This document shows, piece after piece, positions 34,289-46,650 of a DNA stretch of 64,000 nt. The first letter of the stretch is position 1. Every line of letters starts with the position of its first letter. The notes under the pieces were generated by a model. The model was given only the letters and a program-made list of their open reading frames with translations, did not search any database and was not told where the DNA came from. The stretch covers positions 1,364,001 through 1,428,000 of the forward strand of contig NW_024104107.1 in NCBI RefSeq assembly GCF_003945595.2. Direction: 5' to 3'. This stretch comes from Pipra filicauda (taxonomy: Eukaryota > Chordata > Aves > Passeriformes > Pipridae). The translations under genes were made by a program, and so were the position numbers.

Positions 34289-35365
34289 CCTCCCAAGTGC
34301 CCCACGAGAGCTGTGATTTGTGGTCATGGTCCTCTCCAGAGCCCAGGTCTTTTCGTGGATGACCATGAAAAGCCACAGCTTTGCTCTGGTTCATCAAAGG
34401 AGACGGAGCAAGCATGGCATAAAAGTTTGGAATAAAACTCCCTAGATCTTACTCTAGATCTGGAAATATCTCTTCTCTCTGAGGTCAGATGTCATTTTTC
34501 TCATTTCCACTGAACACCCCCTAATATTTTTCACTGTTCACCTCTGAAGGCAGTAGGATACACCAGTGGGACTAAGTGGACACTTTGTGGCTGAATCTGA
34601 TCTTTGGTGTCTGTGGCTTTGTCTTCACAGAGAGCCAGAAACAGTTTGTTTCCTTCCCTATTTTTTTTCCTTCTTCCACAGCCTTCAAATAAATACTGTT
34701 TTACAACATTTATTTCTTAAATGGCCCATCTTGCAGAGGGAGAAATGATCTTGTCAAAACTGAATAAAACCCCATTTTCACCCTGAATCTCTGAGGCAAC
34801 AGAAGTGTGAGGGAACTGTGAAATGCTGTGGTACCAAAATGTGCTGCATTCAGTCTATTCCTGCACTCAGCTCGATGGCTCTGCCTTCCATCATCTCAGC
34901 ACCTGGGAGTTTATCTAATCATCATTACTGGCACTTACCCTGATGTTTTCACAGACGTATTTGATGCTCCTCCCTTGCACAGACAGATTGGTTATTCCTA
35001 AAATTGGGATTGACTCCTTGCAATTGCATCCTTTTCAGGGGACTCGGAAAGAAGTCTTTAAGAATTGGGTGAATCTTATTTGTGTGAGGTGAAACCACAG
35101 AGATGACCTGGACCTTCCAGGCAGCACATCTGTACTGAAACCAAATTTTTGAGATCCAGTATAAAAATTATCTGAATGGGAGCAGGTCTGTAGATGTTCT
35201 GCATCCTGGAACCATCACTGCCCAGCAGACATTCAATGAAAGGGTCCATAAAACAACCACCTATTTCACCTACCATGAGCCACAGAACTCATCCCAGCAC
35301 CTTCAGGCGACATTAAAAGACTGTAAAACCTGTAAAACCTTCTATGGAGACAGCTCAGAGAGTTC
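34289..35365. other. Intergenic, no gene seen
   Basis: Unique-looking sequence between two sense CR1 fragments of different subfamilies. A small direct repeat of CTGTAAAACC occurs at 35321-35338. Confidence 0.45.
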
Positions 35366-35502
35366 TCAGCCTTGGAAGTGTTCAAAAGACCAGTGGAACA
35401 CGGCATTTTGTGATATGGTGTAGTGGGTATGGTGGAATTTGGTCAAAGGTTGGACTTGATCATCTTGAAGGTCTTTTCCAACCTTGATGATCCTATGATT
35501 CT
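35366..35502 (+). mobile_element. CR1-related 3' fragment, sense, second subfamily
   Basis: It contains AGCCTTGGAAGTGTTCAAAA, a TATGGTGTAGTGGGTATGGT segment, GGTTGGACTTGATCATCTTG and AAGGTCTTTTCCAACCTTGA. It ends TGATCCTATGATTCTCTG. It is the sense counterpart of the fragments at 12084 and 18553. Confidence 0.85.
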
Positions 35503-36845
35503 CTGCAGCCTAGGATGGTGTTCCCCTGTGTGCACCATGCCAGTTGGACACAGTTTATCCTCCTCCATTTTCCTTTGCTGATTTTGGAGCAGCAGCTGTG
35601 ACCCGCAGCGGAGAGAGACATTCACCATCTGAGTTTGCTGTGAGCAGAAGCCTTTTGCAAACCTCAAGACAGAGGCAGCCTCTCCCTGCCCCCTGACAGC
35701 CCCTGAAGACACATTGGGAGGTTGTAAATGCTTCCCCCTGAACAAACACTCACTGATCCAATCGTGGGAGGGTTTGTAGTTGTTCTAACTTTTTATTTTC
35801 ACCTTTTTCTTAGCAGACCTTTTATGATGTGTCACATGACCACCTGCATCCCCATTTTCTGACCCCAAAAGTCAAAGGAGCCCCGCTGGCTCTGATGGTT
35901 ACTTTGTTCAAATGAAATCAACCTTCATCCCAGCTCCAAACTCTGTTTGCATTCATTTCCAGGCTCCTCTTGAAGCTGGAATTAAGGGGGGAAAAAAACA
36001 ACTTAGCAACTTTTAAAAGCAATCTAAGCAGAGAGCAACTTTTAAATGAAGCCACTTAAGGCCAGAGCCTCCCAGCTGTCTGGATGTCCCCGCTGACCCC
36101 CCAGAGTTCAGGACAGCCCTGTCCCTGACTCCAGGCTGCCAGGGAAGATGCATTAGCCAGGAAAAGCCAGAGCATGATTAATCTTTTCCTCCTCATTCTG
36201 ATGCTGCTGCAGTTGCAACAGATGTTCAAGAGCCTCCTGGCAGTGACAGATCCCTGCGTGGTCCTGACTCCTTATAGGCAAGTAATGACAACAGCCAGAG
36301 ATCCCCAGGGCTGTGTCAGCTGGATTTTATGGTTTCTTTCCCTTCTGGAAAGTTCTGCATATTTTCTGGAAAGTTTCTTTAGGATATATGATGTGTTTGA
36401 ATCATACATCCTCTTGGTCCCACAGTTAGATCAGAGAACTGGGAAAAACATCTTCCTTTCTGAGCATCCCAACATGGAATTTCCCAGAGGAGGAGGAGGA
36501 AGGTTATATCAGAGCAACTGGACCTGGGGCAGGTGTACAAAATGGGTCAGTGAAGCACATTTCACGCGATGTGACAGATACACAAGGATGGGAGCCAAGG
36601 ATCTGTGTTCCACCTCCAAACATGGTTTTATTTTTAGGTAAAACATGGTCAATCCTGATGCTGAGAGAGAGCAGGGAGCTCTGCTTTCCTTGCATTGTCC
36701 TTCCTGACATCAGAGCACAGCTGAGCAGGTCTGAGCATGCACCCACTGGGAGGCTTTGGAACACCATGGACCAAGCATGAGGCGGGAGAAGCCATTCCTT
36801 GGGAGAAGGGGCACTGACCAAGGCTGCAGGTCGAGTAAATTCAAA
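35503..36845. other. Intergenic, no gene seen
   Basis: Unique-looking sequence. A 155-codon open frame (36174-36641) starts with a hydrophobic run, but it has no recognisable domain and no splice context, so I do not call it. Confidence 0.45.
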
Positions 36846-37007
36846 TAATAGAATCACAGAATGGTTTGGGTTGGAAGGGACTTTAAAGACAATCTTGTTC
36901 CAACCTCCTGCCATGGGCACTGCCAGTCACTCAGGTTGGTCAGGGCCCCATCCAGCCCGGCCTTGAACACTTCCAGGGATGGAGAATCCACAACCTCTCT
37001 GGGCATT
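36846..37007 (-). mobile_element. CR1 LINE 3' fragment, antisense
   Basis: The + strand reads AATAATAGAATCACAGAATG, TTGGAAGGGACTTTAAAGAC, CTCCTGCCATGGGCACTGCC, CTTGAACACTTCCAGGGATG and ACAACCTCTCTGGGCAT. The TTCCACTAGACCAGG segment is replaced by diverged sequence. Confidence 0.9.
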
Positions 37008-37974
37008 ATGACCCTCACTGCTCAGTAAGTTCTCATGATGCCCCTTCCTGCTCCTCAGGTTTGCTTTCCCTGTTTATAAACATGGATGCTAATTCTCCCT
37101 GCGAGATGAGATGCCCTGACATTAAGACCAGAAGGACCATTCTCATCTCGTTTGACCTCCAGAGAAATCTGACCACTGTCTGTTAACCCAGTGCATGAAG
37201 CAGGCAAAGAGTGTAAATCATTCTTTAAAGGTCTCAAGGGTAGAGTTATCTCCCTGCTTGCCCAAGATAATTCATTTTGCTGATGATCCATCCCACCAAA
37301 AAAACCCAAAAAACAAAACCAAAGGTGACAAGTTTGTTTCGTATTTTCATTTTAAATTTTCCACCTTCATTCATTTTCCTCCTTCTCCTTCCTACCCTCA
37401 AATCTCATTTTGCACTTGTCTGCCAGCTGCGTTCAGACATCTCTGACAAGAGCCTTCAAAGGAGAATCCTCCTCCTCAAATACACCCTGTTTACAAATCA
37501 GCAATGAACTTATTTATGTGGCATCACAGAGCTGCAAAGCCTGCCTAGCAGACAGAAAAAGTCACTCAGAATTCTTCCCACTTCTCATATCCAGCAAGGT
37601 GTATCCCACTGTCAGGGCTGAAATCTAAGAGCAGCAGCAAGGAGAAAAATTCCTCCCCACACCTTGCTGGCCGTGCAAGCTGAGAGATGTGAGGAATGTC
37701 ACGTGCATATAAAACACTCCTGGATAAAACCCTGATATGGGGAAGGGCATCACAAGGACTCCAGCAGGTCCTGGGACTCTGGAATACAGTCCTTTTCTGG
37801 GAGTGTTGCTACCTTGTAGGTCCCTCTTAGCTCTCATTCAAAGAGGAAAATAACAACAGGGCTTATCCAACCTGCCTTTAGCCAGATCCAGGGCACGTGG
37901 CTGCATCCCATCCTTGGTACTCTCTATAGTAACATTTTTGGGTCATAAATCAAGAAGCCTCATTCACTTCAGAG
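37008..37974. other. Intergenic, no gene seen
   Basis: Unique-looking sequence with an A-rich CAAAAAACCC-type patch near 37296-37322. No gene is seen. Confidence 0.45.
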
Positions 37975-38265
37975 ACTGAAGAAGCTGAGGGTGATTAGCC
38001 CAAAAAGAGGTGCCCATCCTATAGATGCTTTAAACTGAAAAACGTAGGTTTAGATTGGATTTTAGGAAGAAATTGTTCCCTGTGAGGGTGGTGAGGCCCT
38101 GGCACAGGTTGCCCAGGGAAGCTGTGGCTACCCCATCCCTGGAAGTGTTCAAGGCCAGGTTGGATAGGGCTTGGAACAATCTGGTCTAGTGGAAGGAGCA
38201 AGGTGATCTTGAAGGTCCCTTCCAACTCCAACCATCCTGTGAGTCTGTGATTCCATGATTCTATG
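37975..38265 (+). mobile_element. CR1 LINE 3' fragment, sense
   Basis: After a diverged GAAGAAGCTGAGGGTGATTA start, it shows GGTTTAGATTGGATTTTAGG, GTGAGGGTGGTGAGGCCCTG, GGAAGTGTTCAAGGCCAGG and a CTTGAAGGTCCCTTCCAACT segment. It ends GATTCCATGATTCTATG. The part before about 38030 seems to have an internal deletion. Confidence 0.93.
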
Positions 38266-40187
38266 CCAACATGCAGCCAGAGGAATTCCAGGCAGGTACT
38301 GGGTTTGCAGAGAAATCCCCCAGTGGTGAAGCAGATGAAAACAGAGACAGCAGCATCTGCAGAGAGCACAAACACCAGTCTCTGAGGCACAGCTGCCTTC
38401 ACTCATCTCAAGGGGTTGTTATCTCCAAGCCATGTTCCATGTCATCATTGCCAGTTGCTTCAGTGCTGATTAAAAAATGCATAAAAGGAACTCCTGGGAG
38501 GGAAAGTTGTGCTGGCAGTGCTTCATTATAGGATGAGAAGTGATGGATCCTGTCTGACGCATGATCTTGGGAATAATATCCAGCCTCTCCCATCTGTCTT
38601 CCACTCCCATATACACCCTGGCAACTGCCTTTTCCTCTATAACCGATGTGAAATTGGGTTTCTTTGCAGGTCAGCACAATCTTGAGTTGGTGGGGAGGTA
38701 AATGAAATGTGCAATTTGGGCCATCCGTGTTCTATAAATTAACTTATCCTGGAACAAGCACAGGGAAGGGCCCATCAGGTGATTGAGGAGCAGCAAAACC
38801 TGTTTTAGGAGAGGAGACTCACCACATTTCATTTCCTGAAGCAAATTATCACTCAGGAAAATTTTGCTGGACTGTGTAAAACTAGGGAAGGTGGTAAAAA
38901 CCCTTCAAGTAGATGACAGAAAGGGCAGGACTGCCATCACAGACACAGAAAGAGAGAGATAAGAGGGTTTGTGAATAAATTTGGGCTGAAAATTAGGAAA
39001 ACAGAGTCAAATCATCAGAACCAGAGGGTTTGGAGTAGGATATCAGAGGAGGAAGGATAAGAAACCAAGATTAAATGGGGCCTGATGCCTTTATTTAAGA
39101 GACTGAATAGCACACATATCATAACAGCAGAGGACCAAGGCATCTCACCTGGTGGTGTGTTCCTGAAACCACCCCTCTTCACTCCATCTGCTGTTTCCAT
39201 ACAAAAGTGGATATTAAAGGAGCCAGAAACTCCACAGCAGCAAAGCCCAGCCTGGGTGAAGTCAGCCCAAAGCAGGGTTAAGATTTAGCACCGAGGCTTG
39301 GGAGGCAGGATCAGGTAGAAGTGTCTCACATCCCAGACAATTATCTGATTAATGCTCAGAGCCAGAGGCACTCAAAGGCAGGACTTCATAATTCCTGGGC
39401 CACTAATCCCACCATCATTTAACATCCATGAGAGGACAAATCCTTCTTTTTTACCACAAGGGGGTCTGGCTGAAAAATGTAAGTGACAAACCCACCAGCC
39501 ATCAATTAACTTTATGAGTCATTTCTCTCTGGCTGTGCCCTGGAATTCATTGTCCAGCCCAGCCCACAGCCCCATTTCTCCTGCCCTTTTCTATTTCCAG
39601 ACTAAATGTGCTTCCATACCTCCCTGTCAAGCCTTTTCTAACATTTTAGGGATGCTCCTGCCTTCCTTGCAACACAACAGTGAGTTTTCCTGCTCGTTGC
39701 TGGGTGTTAGAAGACAGTTCTCCTTCTTCTGACCTCTGCAGCAGCAGCTCATTCATGCAGAGAAAGTGGATGCATATCCTATTATCCCTTGAAGTGTTTT
39801 ATAGCTTATGTTAAGGCTTTGGGCTCTTCATAGTTTGTACCCAATTTTAGGATCACAATACCTCTAAGGAGAAAGTGATGGGATGTTATCTGAAAATTAC
39901 CCTAACCTCCAGGAGAAGAGACACAAAAATATTTATTTATGCAATCTAAACTAGATGATTCTAAAGAGTAAGAAAAAAATGAATAGGCAAAAAAAAAACC
40001 CAAAAAACCAACAACTTACAAAAAAACAAGCAAACCAACCACAAATATAGATAGAATTTAAATGATGCGAAAAATCATCTTTTTCTCTGAATGGCTCAAC
40101 TAACAAGAAGACAGACACTTCCTTGGCTTCCCACATAATCCTTACTCCTTGGAGGAGTCCATGTCTATCTTAGGGGATATTACAGAA
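38266..40187. other. Intergenic, no gene seen
   Basis: Unique-looking, AT-leaning sequence with an A-rich stretch of AAAAAACC units at 39988-40030. No gene, RNA or transposon signal. Confidence 0.45.
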
Positions 40188-40488
40188 AAGAACTTTTCAA
40201 AAAGGTGTGTAGTGATAAAACAAGGGGGAATGGTTTCAAACTGACAGAGGGCAGGGTTAGATTAGATATTAGGAGGAAATTCTTGACTGTGAGGGTGGTG
40301 AGGCCCTGGCACAGGTTTCCCTGTGAGAGAATCTGTGTCTGCTCCATCCCTGGGAATGTCCAAGGCTACATTGGACAGGACTTGGAGCAACCTGGTCTAG
40401 GGGAAGATGTCCCTGGCCATGGCAGGGGGTTGGAACTCGATAATATTTAAGATCTTCCAACCCAGACCAGCCTAGGATTCTATGGCTA
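40188..40488 (+). mobile_element. CR1 LINE 3' fragment, sense
   Basis: It contains AGTGATAAAACAAGGGGGAA, GGTTAGATTAGATATTAGGA, GTGAGGGTGGTGAGGCCCTG, GGCACAGGTTTCCCTG and CTGGCCATGGCAGGGGGTTG. It ends at CCTAGGATTCTATGG. It is a 5'-truncated copy of about 300 bp. Confidence 0.93.
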
Positions 40489-41074
40489 AAATTCAAACTT
40501 TCCTACAAACCGACACCTCTTTTATCTGTCAGCTGAAGCAATGAATCTGCCTCCCTTTATCTCACTTTTTGGGGGGGATGGTGTCCTCAGCTCTAACACT
40601 CAGGCACTGCAGGAATTATATCTTGAATGGTTTTGTGGAAACACGTCACTGCACAGGCAGGAGACACCTTCCAGCAGCAATAGGAGCTTGGTCTGGGTGA
40701 GTTCTGCAGGTATAACCCATGTGAAGGATGGAGCAACTGATGGCCCAGCATCTATTTAACACCAGAGAATCCACTGCTAGTCTAAGGGATGCTTTTTGAG
40801 GTGCAATGGGCAATAAAAAGGGCTAAAACTTTCCTGAGTTCACATCCCATCAAGAGTAATTTCAGCACCTGGAGGTTCTTCCTGCAGTACCTGTGTTGAT
40901 CATTTGCTGCAGAAGATAATTTCCAATAGTTTTTGCCATTTATTTGCTGAAGTCTGTACCTGCAGTTTGTTCAACCCACCAAGAGAAGTTTATATCCCTG
41001 CCCAGGTCAATCTTCACCATAAATCACACTCGGGTCTTTCCTGCCTGGGATTGATACTCCTGTTTCTGGCTAAG
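40489..41074. other. Intergenic, no gene seen
   Basis: Unique-looking sequence between two sense CR1 fragments. Confidence 0.4.
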
Positions 41075-41200
41075 GAAGGTTGGATGGAGTTCTGAGCAAC
41101 ATGGTCTCGTGGAAGGTGTCCCTGTCAATGGCCAGGGGGTTGGAATGAGATGGGATTTAAGGTTCCTTCCAACCCAACCCCTTTTATGGTTCTCTGGTTC
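41075..41200 (+). mobile_element. CR1 LINE 3' fragment, sense, short
   Basis: It contains GGTTGGATGGAGTTCTGAGC, TCGTGGAAGGTGTCCCTGTC, GGCCAGGGGGTTGGAATGAG and AAGGTTCCTTCCAACCC. It ends TTTATGGTTCTCTGG. Only the last 125 bp of CR1 remain. Confidence 0.9.
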
Positions 41201-41369
41201 ACATTGACCTCAGTGTCCATATGTCCACAAGACTGACACCACAGTAGAGGAGAAATGCAGCAGGAAAACTAACATCTTGATGCCTTAAAATCCATATTAT
41301 ATAGATTTTAGTGTAGCTTGCTAGTACTTTTAGCCTTCTGGTACCTCTGTACAAGATTTCTAAAAGTGC

Positions 41370-41823
41370 TGTTCAACCTTCTTTGTTAAGAATTTCAACA
41401 GACAAGGGATTTTAAGGGGGTGAAGGGTTTTCTATCTGTAAAAATGTTCTGAGAAAGAGACATAACACCTGATATAACCAGCCAAAGCTATTCAGGAGCC
41501 CTGAAAGAATTCCAAAAGGCCTGATACTGTGACAAAGACCAAGGAATAAGATGAGGAAGATGAAGATAATGGCTTTGAGATTTTTGACTCAAATGTGGGA
41601 GGTACTAAGGGAGGGACAGGTTTAGAAATGGGTGTAACACATGAGGTAATGTCCAAATATTGTAATTAGATGGTAGGATAAAGTTGTAACAACTGCATAG
41701 TTCAGTTATGCACACTTTGGAAAATATCCCTGTGCATCCAGCATGCTGTAATAAACGAGTGCTTTTTACTTTCTAATGCTCAAAAGAGTTTTAGAGAGTT
41801 ATTTTCTGGCTTTTAAGGCAACA
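41370..41823 (+). mobile_element. Candidate solo LTR (retroviral type)
   Basis: The block begins at TGTTCAACC (41370) or TGTTAAGAA (41384) and ends at AAGGCAACA (41823), giving TGTT/AACA inverted ends. An AATAAA poly(A) signal lies at 41751-41756 (GTAATAAACGAG). A T-rich R/U5-like stretch follows, as in retroviral LTRs. No internal retroviral genes adjoin it. A degenerate GTGC/GTGT flank could be the target duplication if the element starts at 41370. It is old and the family is not assigned. Confidence 0.5.
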
Positions 41824-43079
41824 GTGTAGACCCCACTGCACCCATGAAGTGATCCAGAGACCTTCTAAATCTATGCTTATAAATAAAAGACAACCAAATA
41901 CAGATTTCTACCACTGGACATGTGGAAATGACTGGTTTGGATCACTTGGGCTTAGTGTTAACTGCCTGCAGGGCAGACACAGCAAATCCTGGGAAGAGCA
42001 AGACAGAGAGGTCCATGGGAGAGGCAGGGAGTGCTACACTCAAGATCTTGGAAAGGGACACACCACATGTTTGGTTTAACCGGAGTTTTACACTCCAACC
42101 AACAGAAAACACACAGTTCCCACAGCACTGATACAGTCCCAAGTGGCACAGGAAAGCCCCAATAATACTCTTAAAACTGTTATACAAGGAAATTGTCCCG
42201 TGTCTCCTCTTTCCTCTGATTTGATGTTCAATCCATCACCGACCCTTGAGGTGACAGAGACATGCTGGATCTGCCTCTCACTTCCAGTGCCACCACCCTG
42301 AGCTGTTCCCTGCAGGAATGTGATGTCCATGGTGGGGTTTCTTCCTTCTCACTCTTGGGTCTTCCCAGGGGTATCTTCCCCCCTCCCTCCCCATCCCCTG
42401 CTCCCTCCTCCCTGGTCCCCAGTGCAGTGGCAGAGCACCCCAGCTGGTGTCCCCAGCTCTGTCCTCAGGACACTTGTGGTACAACCCAATGGCATCATTT
42501 CCATGAGTTTTTAAGAGACTGAGAGAACCGAGAATTGAAAAAAATAGCTCCAGAGTAATGTGATTCAGAGATGGGGTCCTGATGAATGGGATTTTCCTTG
42601 CTGAAATCAAATTGTGAAGTCAAGCATTAGAGAACTAAAATCCTTTTCTGTATTTTCTACTTTGTCATGGTTTGTTTTCTGATAGGAGTTACTACTGTGA
42701 CCAAAGGATTTACCATTTTCTTGTTTTAACTTCACTCTTCAGTGAACTCATTATATCATAAATTTCTTCTCATGCAAGTTCAGAATGTTTTATTTTTACG
42801 TCTGTGCCATTAAAGAAAAAAAGAATAAATCAGAAAACCCCACAACCCAGAACACCTTTTAACTTTCAGTGAAAAGAAATAAAATCAGTTAGAGTACCTA
42901 GAAGTACCATCCCCATCTTCATCATCCTTCAGGAATTTGAAAATTGTATCTGAGCAATCTTCCTTTGCCATAAGAGTTAATTTCTAATAACTAGGAAGCA
43001 TCTTAAGACCCATTTATTGGTGGCATTCCTCAGTGTTTTCATCTGTTCTGCAGTAAAAGCTATTGAACCTCTTCTGTCA
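41824..43079. other. Intergenic, no gene seen
   Basis: Unique-looking sequence with no transposon hallmark. Short open frames only. Confidence 0.45.
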
Positions 43080-43640
43080 TTCTGAAACCCTTTGCCAGAT
43101 GAGGAAAAGTGAATTAAAAGTTGATTTTATAACCTGCAGAACCAAATGACAACTCATATATAGCACACTCTGCAGCGTATGAACCCAGCAATTAGTCTGG
43201 AGCTAAAATTCCTCTTATTTGTCATTAATTTGTAGGCAAAATGGTTTCTCCCAAGGTTAACGTTTTCATTATCTGCAAATGATGGTACACCACCAAAGTT
43301 CAGGCCATTTGAACGTGGCGCACTTTTTACATTTTTAAATATTCCTAATACAACTCTTATTGCTCTCTTGAAAATAATTAGGCAGAAAATGGATTATTGC
43401 TCTTTCAATGAACAACTATTGGAAACATTTTGAAATTTCATGCTTTCAGGCACCAGTGGCCACAGAGAGGAATATGCCCTTTCAACTGAGCCCTTAATTA
43501 TTTTATCAATTGAAAGAGGAACTAATATATTGTTGGCAATACACAGAGCATTGTCCTCGAAATCTGTACGATTTTATCCACGGGCTAATCTTGAAAAATA
43601 ATTAACTGCCCCAATCCAGTGATCTTTACAAAGAGCTATG
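43080..43640. promoter_or_regulatory. Candidate conserved non-coding element
   Basis: This AT-rich, repeat-free, unique stretch is dense in homeodomain-type cores: TAATTA at 43375-43380, TTAATTA at 43494-43500, TAATTA at 43599-43604, and CATTAATTTG near 43221. CpG words persist in it (GAACGTGGCGCAC, CCTCGAAATC, GTACG, CACGGG). There is no open frame of note. These properties resemble deeply conserved developmental enhancers, and the element sits about 28 kb downstream of the plexin gene end. Function and conservation are inferred. Confidence 0.35.
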
Positions 43641-46279
43641 AATGATGCTACAGTGCACCTCTGTTGCTCCTGCAGAACAAAAAAAAAGTTTCAAGAGTTT
43701 TGTTTTTAGGAGCTGCAGCAGAACTATTTTTATCATCTTTTATATTTCCCTGCTTTGCCATACCTGCCAATCCACGTCAAGTAACTTGGAAGCAATACCT
43801 GTGAACGTAAAGGCAGCCTTTTGCTTTTCCTATTGATCCCTTTCCATTCATTTGGAAAGAGCAGAGTGTGTTTTGTCTTGCTGATTGCCAGGGAATAATG
43901 CAGCCATGGTCCATGTGGGGGTATAATTCAATTAACTAACAAAAAACGTATATTTAGTCCTCAGATTCAACGTGAGGCCGCGGTGACTTTGATTCATTCC
44001 CTGCATGTGTTGGTCTGGTGATTTCTAGAAAATGTGCCACATCTGGACAAGATTTAGTGCATGATAAAGTTTTCTTTGGAGACCAAGGGGTTGAATGTCT
44101 GGGGCTTCCCCCACTGCACTTCCAGCAGTCTGGATCTGTTGTGGAAAGCAGAGCTTTTTGGCATTTTGGTGGAAGAAATCATTCATGTGTAACATGGGTA
44201 GAAGAGAGGCAGACTCCTGCCCGAGAAAAAAGATGGGAAACAATCAATTAGGCTTTATTTAAGAGCTGGACAGTCCCAAGCTGAGGACTCTGGTGATCAG
44301 CCAGACCAAGTGCCCTCCTACATGTTCAGTTACCATGGAGACAGACACCTTTTATGAACCTCTTCCCCCCAAAATCACCCCAATTAGATCTGCCTTCATG
44401 CATCACATATGCCTGAACTGTTCCCTGAGGTTCCTTAAGTGGTTGTGACTGATTCATTCTCCTTGCTGACATCTAAAGAAATAACCTTTACTTCCCAGTT
44501 CCCAGCCCAGGTTTAATTCCAGTTTCATCTCTCCGTGGTTTCGCCGTTGCCAAAAATGGGTCACTCGCTGCTCTGTTCCATAGTTTAAAAACTCCAATTC
44601 AAAATTCCCATCAGGGATCACCCAAGGAGAAAAATGTCTGTTAGAAATCATGGAAAAAAACAAAGTTTGGAGGCAGGAGTACGGGGAGGAGGAGCAGGGT
44701 TCCTATCTCATGATGCCTGACAACTACAGAAATTGTTCTTCATGCAAACACTGATGTTTCCCAACTTGATGGTGCTCAGCAAGGCAAAGGGAGATCCAAC
44801 ATTTTGTCTGGATCAGAGGCTGGGACAGGTCAGCTTTTGGCTTCCCTTTTCATTCTGAGTTGTTCAGTGCAGCTCTGAGAGCGTGAAGGTTGTATATCCA
44901 TCATCAACTTGGCACTACTATGTTGCTCAAAAATTATCTCCCAGGTTGTCCATCATCTTCAGACAAAATCTTGTAAGACTGGTAGATCCCCCCCCATGAT
45001 TTCAGGTAAGAAAAATGAGGAAAAATGAGGACAAATGACCCTTTGAAGGCCTGGGTGGGATTCATTTGACTGAATGTAGACACCTGTACCATAGATTTTC
45101 ACACATGAGTCAGTTGTCTGCACTAATTTTGTTGCCTCCAGAGAGATCTTGAGACTTCCAAGCCATGATTCATCTCACCCAAATGCAGAGTCAGGATTAA
45201 GGCAGGTGCTGATTTTATTCCCTTGCCTGTCAGAAGAGAGTTCAGCTCAGCTGGAGGCCGTGACATCAAGGGCTTGACTCATGAACACGAATTTTGTGCA
45301 GATTCCCATTTGAGCACCTCTGACTCCAGCCCCAAGGTGGGACCCAGCCCAAGACTCACCAGTTCACGTTGACTGTTAACAGAGGTGTTGGGAAATTCTG
45401 ATGGCACAGACTTATTCAGTTTTAAACAGAAATGCTGCTTTCGGTGATTAATCTCCGGTGAATTGTCGCAAAATTCAGGGGGGTGGATAAAATGAACATT
45501 TTGGAAGGCAGAAAGTTCATTATGTTAATTAACTGCAATCATAAGGGGAGGAGAAGGCAGCTCAAAGAGCTGCATTGCTCTGATTTACAAGGATTTCAGC
45601 TGATTTTGCTGAAGCTGATTTTGGACTTGATGATCTTAAAGGTCCTTTCGAGCCGAAATGCGTCCGAGTTTTAAAGATGAAATTACTGTTAAAAGCTCAC
45701 ATTAAAGTGTGAGGTGTTTGCATAACTATTATAACTGGTTATGAAGAGAATAATGGGAACTCTTTTGGTGGCTAAAGCAATTTTTTCCATACATTTTGTG
45801 ATGATTTGGAAGCTGAATGGCACAGGATTATAACATTGACCTCTAAAACTAACACACAAGCAACTTCTTTTGACTATTCAGCCTTGAGAGTCTGTGGTCA
45901 CATTAAGAGTTTCCAGGTGCAACACAAAGACCCAAAGAACCTGGAGGATTTTTTTTTTAACAGTCTTTCTTTAGACTGATGTTACTTTTAATGCTTTATT
46001 AAACACCAGAACAAAAATTCAGACTTTGTAATGGTGATTCTGAGATCAGATGAGATTCTGGTCTTCACAGGAAGCTCTTTACAGGGATACAAATTCAGTC
46101 CTTGGATTAACCCAAGGCCAAGGCAACATCTTGGGTGTTGTTTAACCCACCCAAGCCACGGGGAAGACTCTTAGCTTTGAATTCATGAACCCCATGAAAT
46201 TCCCCAGGAAAGAAAAAGTCCTCTCTCTTATTAAATCATTCCCTGGGAAGAGACAACCACATCCTTGGAGGAGTGGGAA
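43641..46279. other. Intergenic, mostly unique
   Basis: Unique-looking sequence nearly free of transposons. Around 45612-45650 TTTTGGACTTGATGATCTTA followed by AAGGTCCTTTC resembles a 40-bp remnant of a CR1-type 3' end. GTTAATTAACTGC near 45525 adds another homeodomain-type palindrome. No gene is seen. Confidence 0.45.
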
Positions 46280-46650
46280 CGTGGTATTGTTTTAGAGGGT
46301 TCCAGATAAAAATTAATTAGCAAAACTTACTGTGCAAATTCAGCAATATGCAAATGAAAGCAAATCCAAAGGCACATGGGCAGGCTGAGCTGCTGCTAAA
46401 TTAATGTTATATTATGCATAAAAAGTATAAATAGTTTACCTGTTCCATGAAATATTAAAAGATTTGTGATGTAATTGGCTATAATAACGATTCCATTAAA
46501 TATACATACAGAGATACAAAATATTTTGTATAATTTATAGCTCCTATGGATTCTCCATTTAGAGTTTATACATTTAAAAGAATTGTTTTTTTCAATTTTA
46601 ATTAAGGTTTAACAGTTTCTACGCTACTGTAGTTCCTAATATTCTCAATA
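46280..46650. promoter_or_regulatory. Candidate conserved non-coding element with octamer
   Basis: This is AT-rich unique sequence with an octamer-type POU site ATGCAAAT inside ATATGCAAATG (46346-46356). Further features are AATTAATTAGC (46312-46322), TAAATTAATG, TTATGCATAA and TTTAATTAAGG. The clustering of POU and homeodomain cores without repeats or open frames suggests a developmental enhancer. This cannot be tested from a single sequence. Confidence 0.33.

Noticed and set aside
36174..36641. A 155-codon frame with a hydrophobic start
   Set aside because: It looked like a signal peptide at first, but no domain follows and there is no supporting context.
45612..45660. Possible short CR1 end (GGACTTGATGATCTTAAAGG)
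   Set aside because: Only about 40 bp match and the flanks do not, so it is kept as a note and not listed as its own element.
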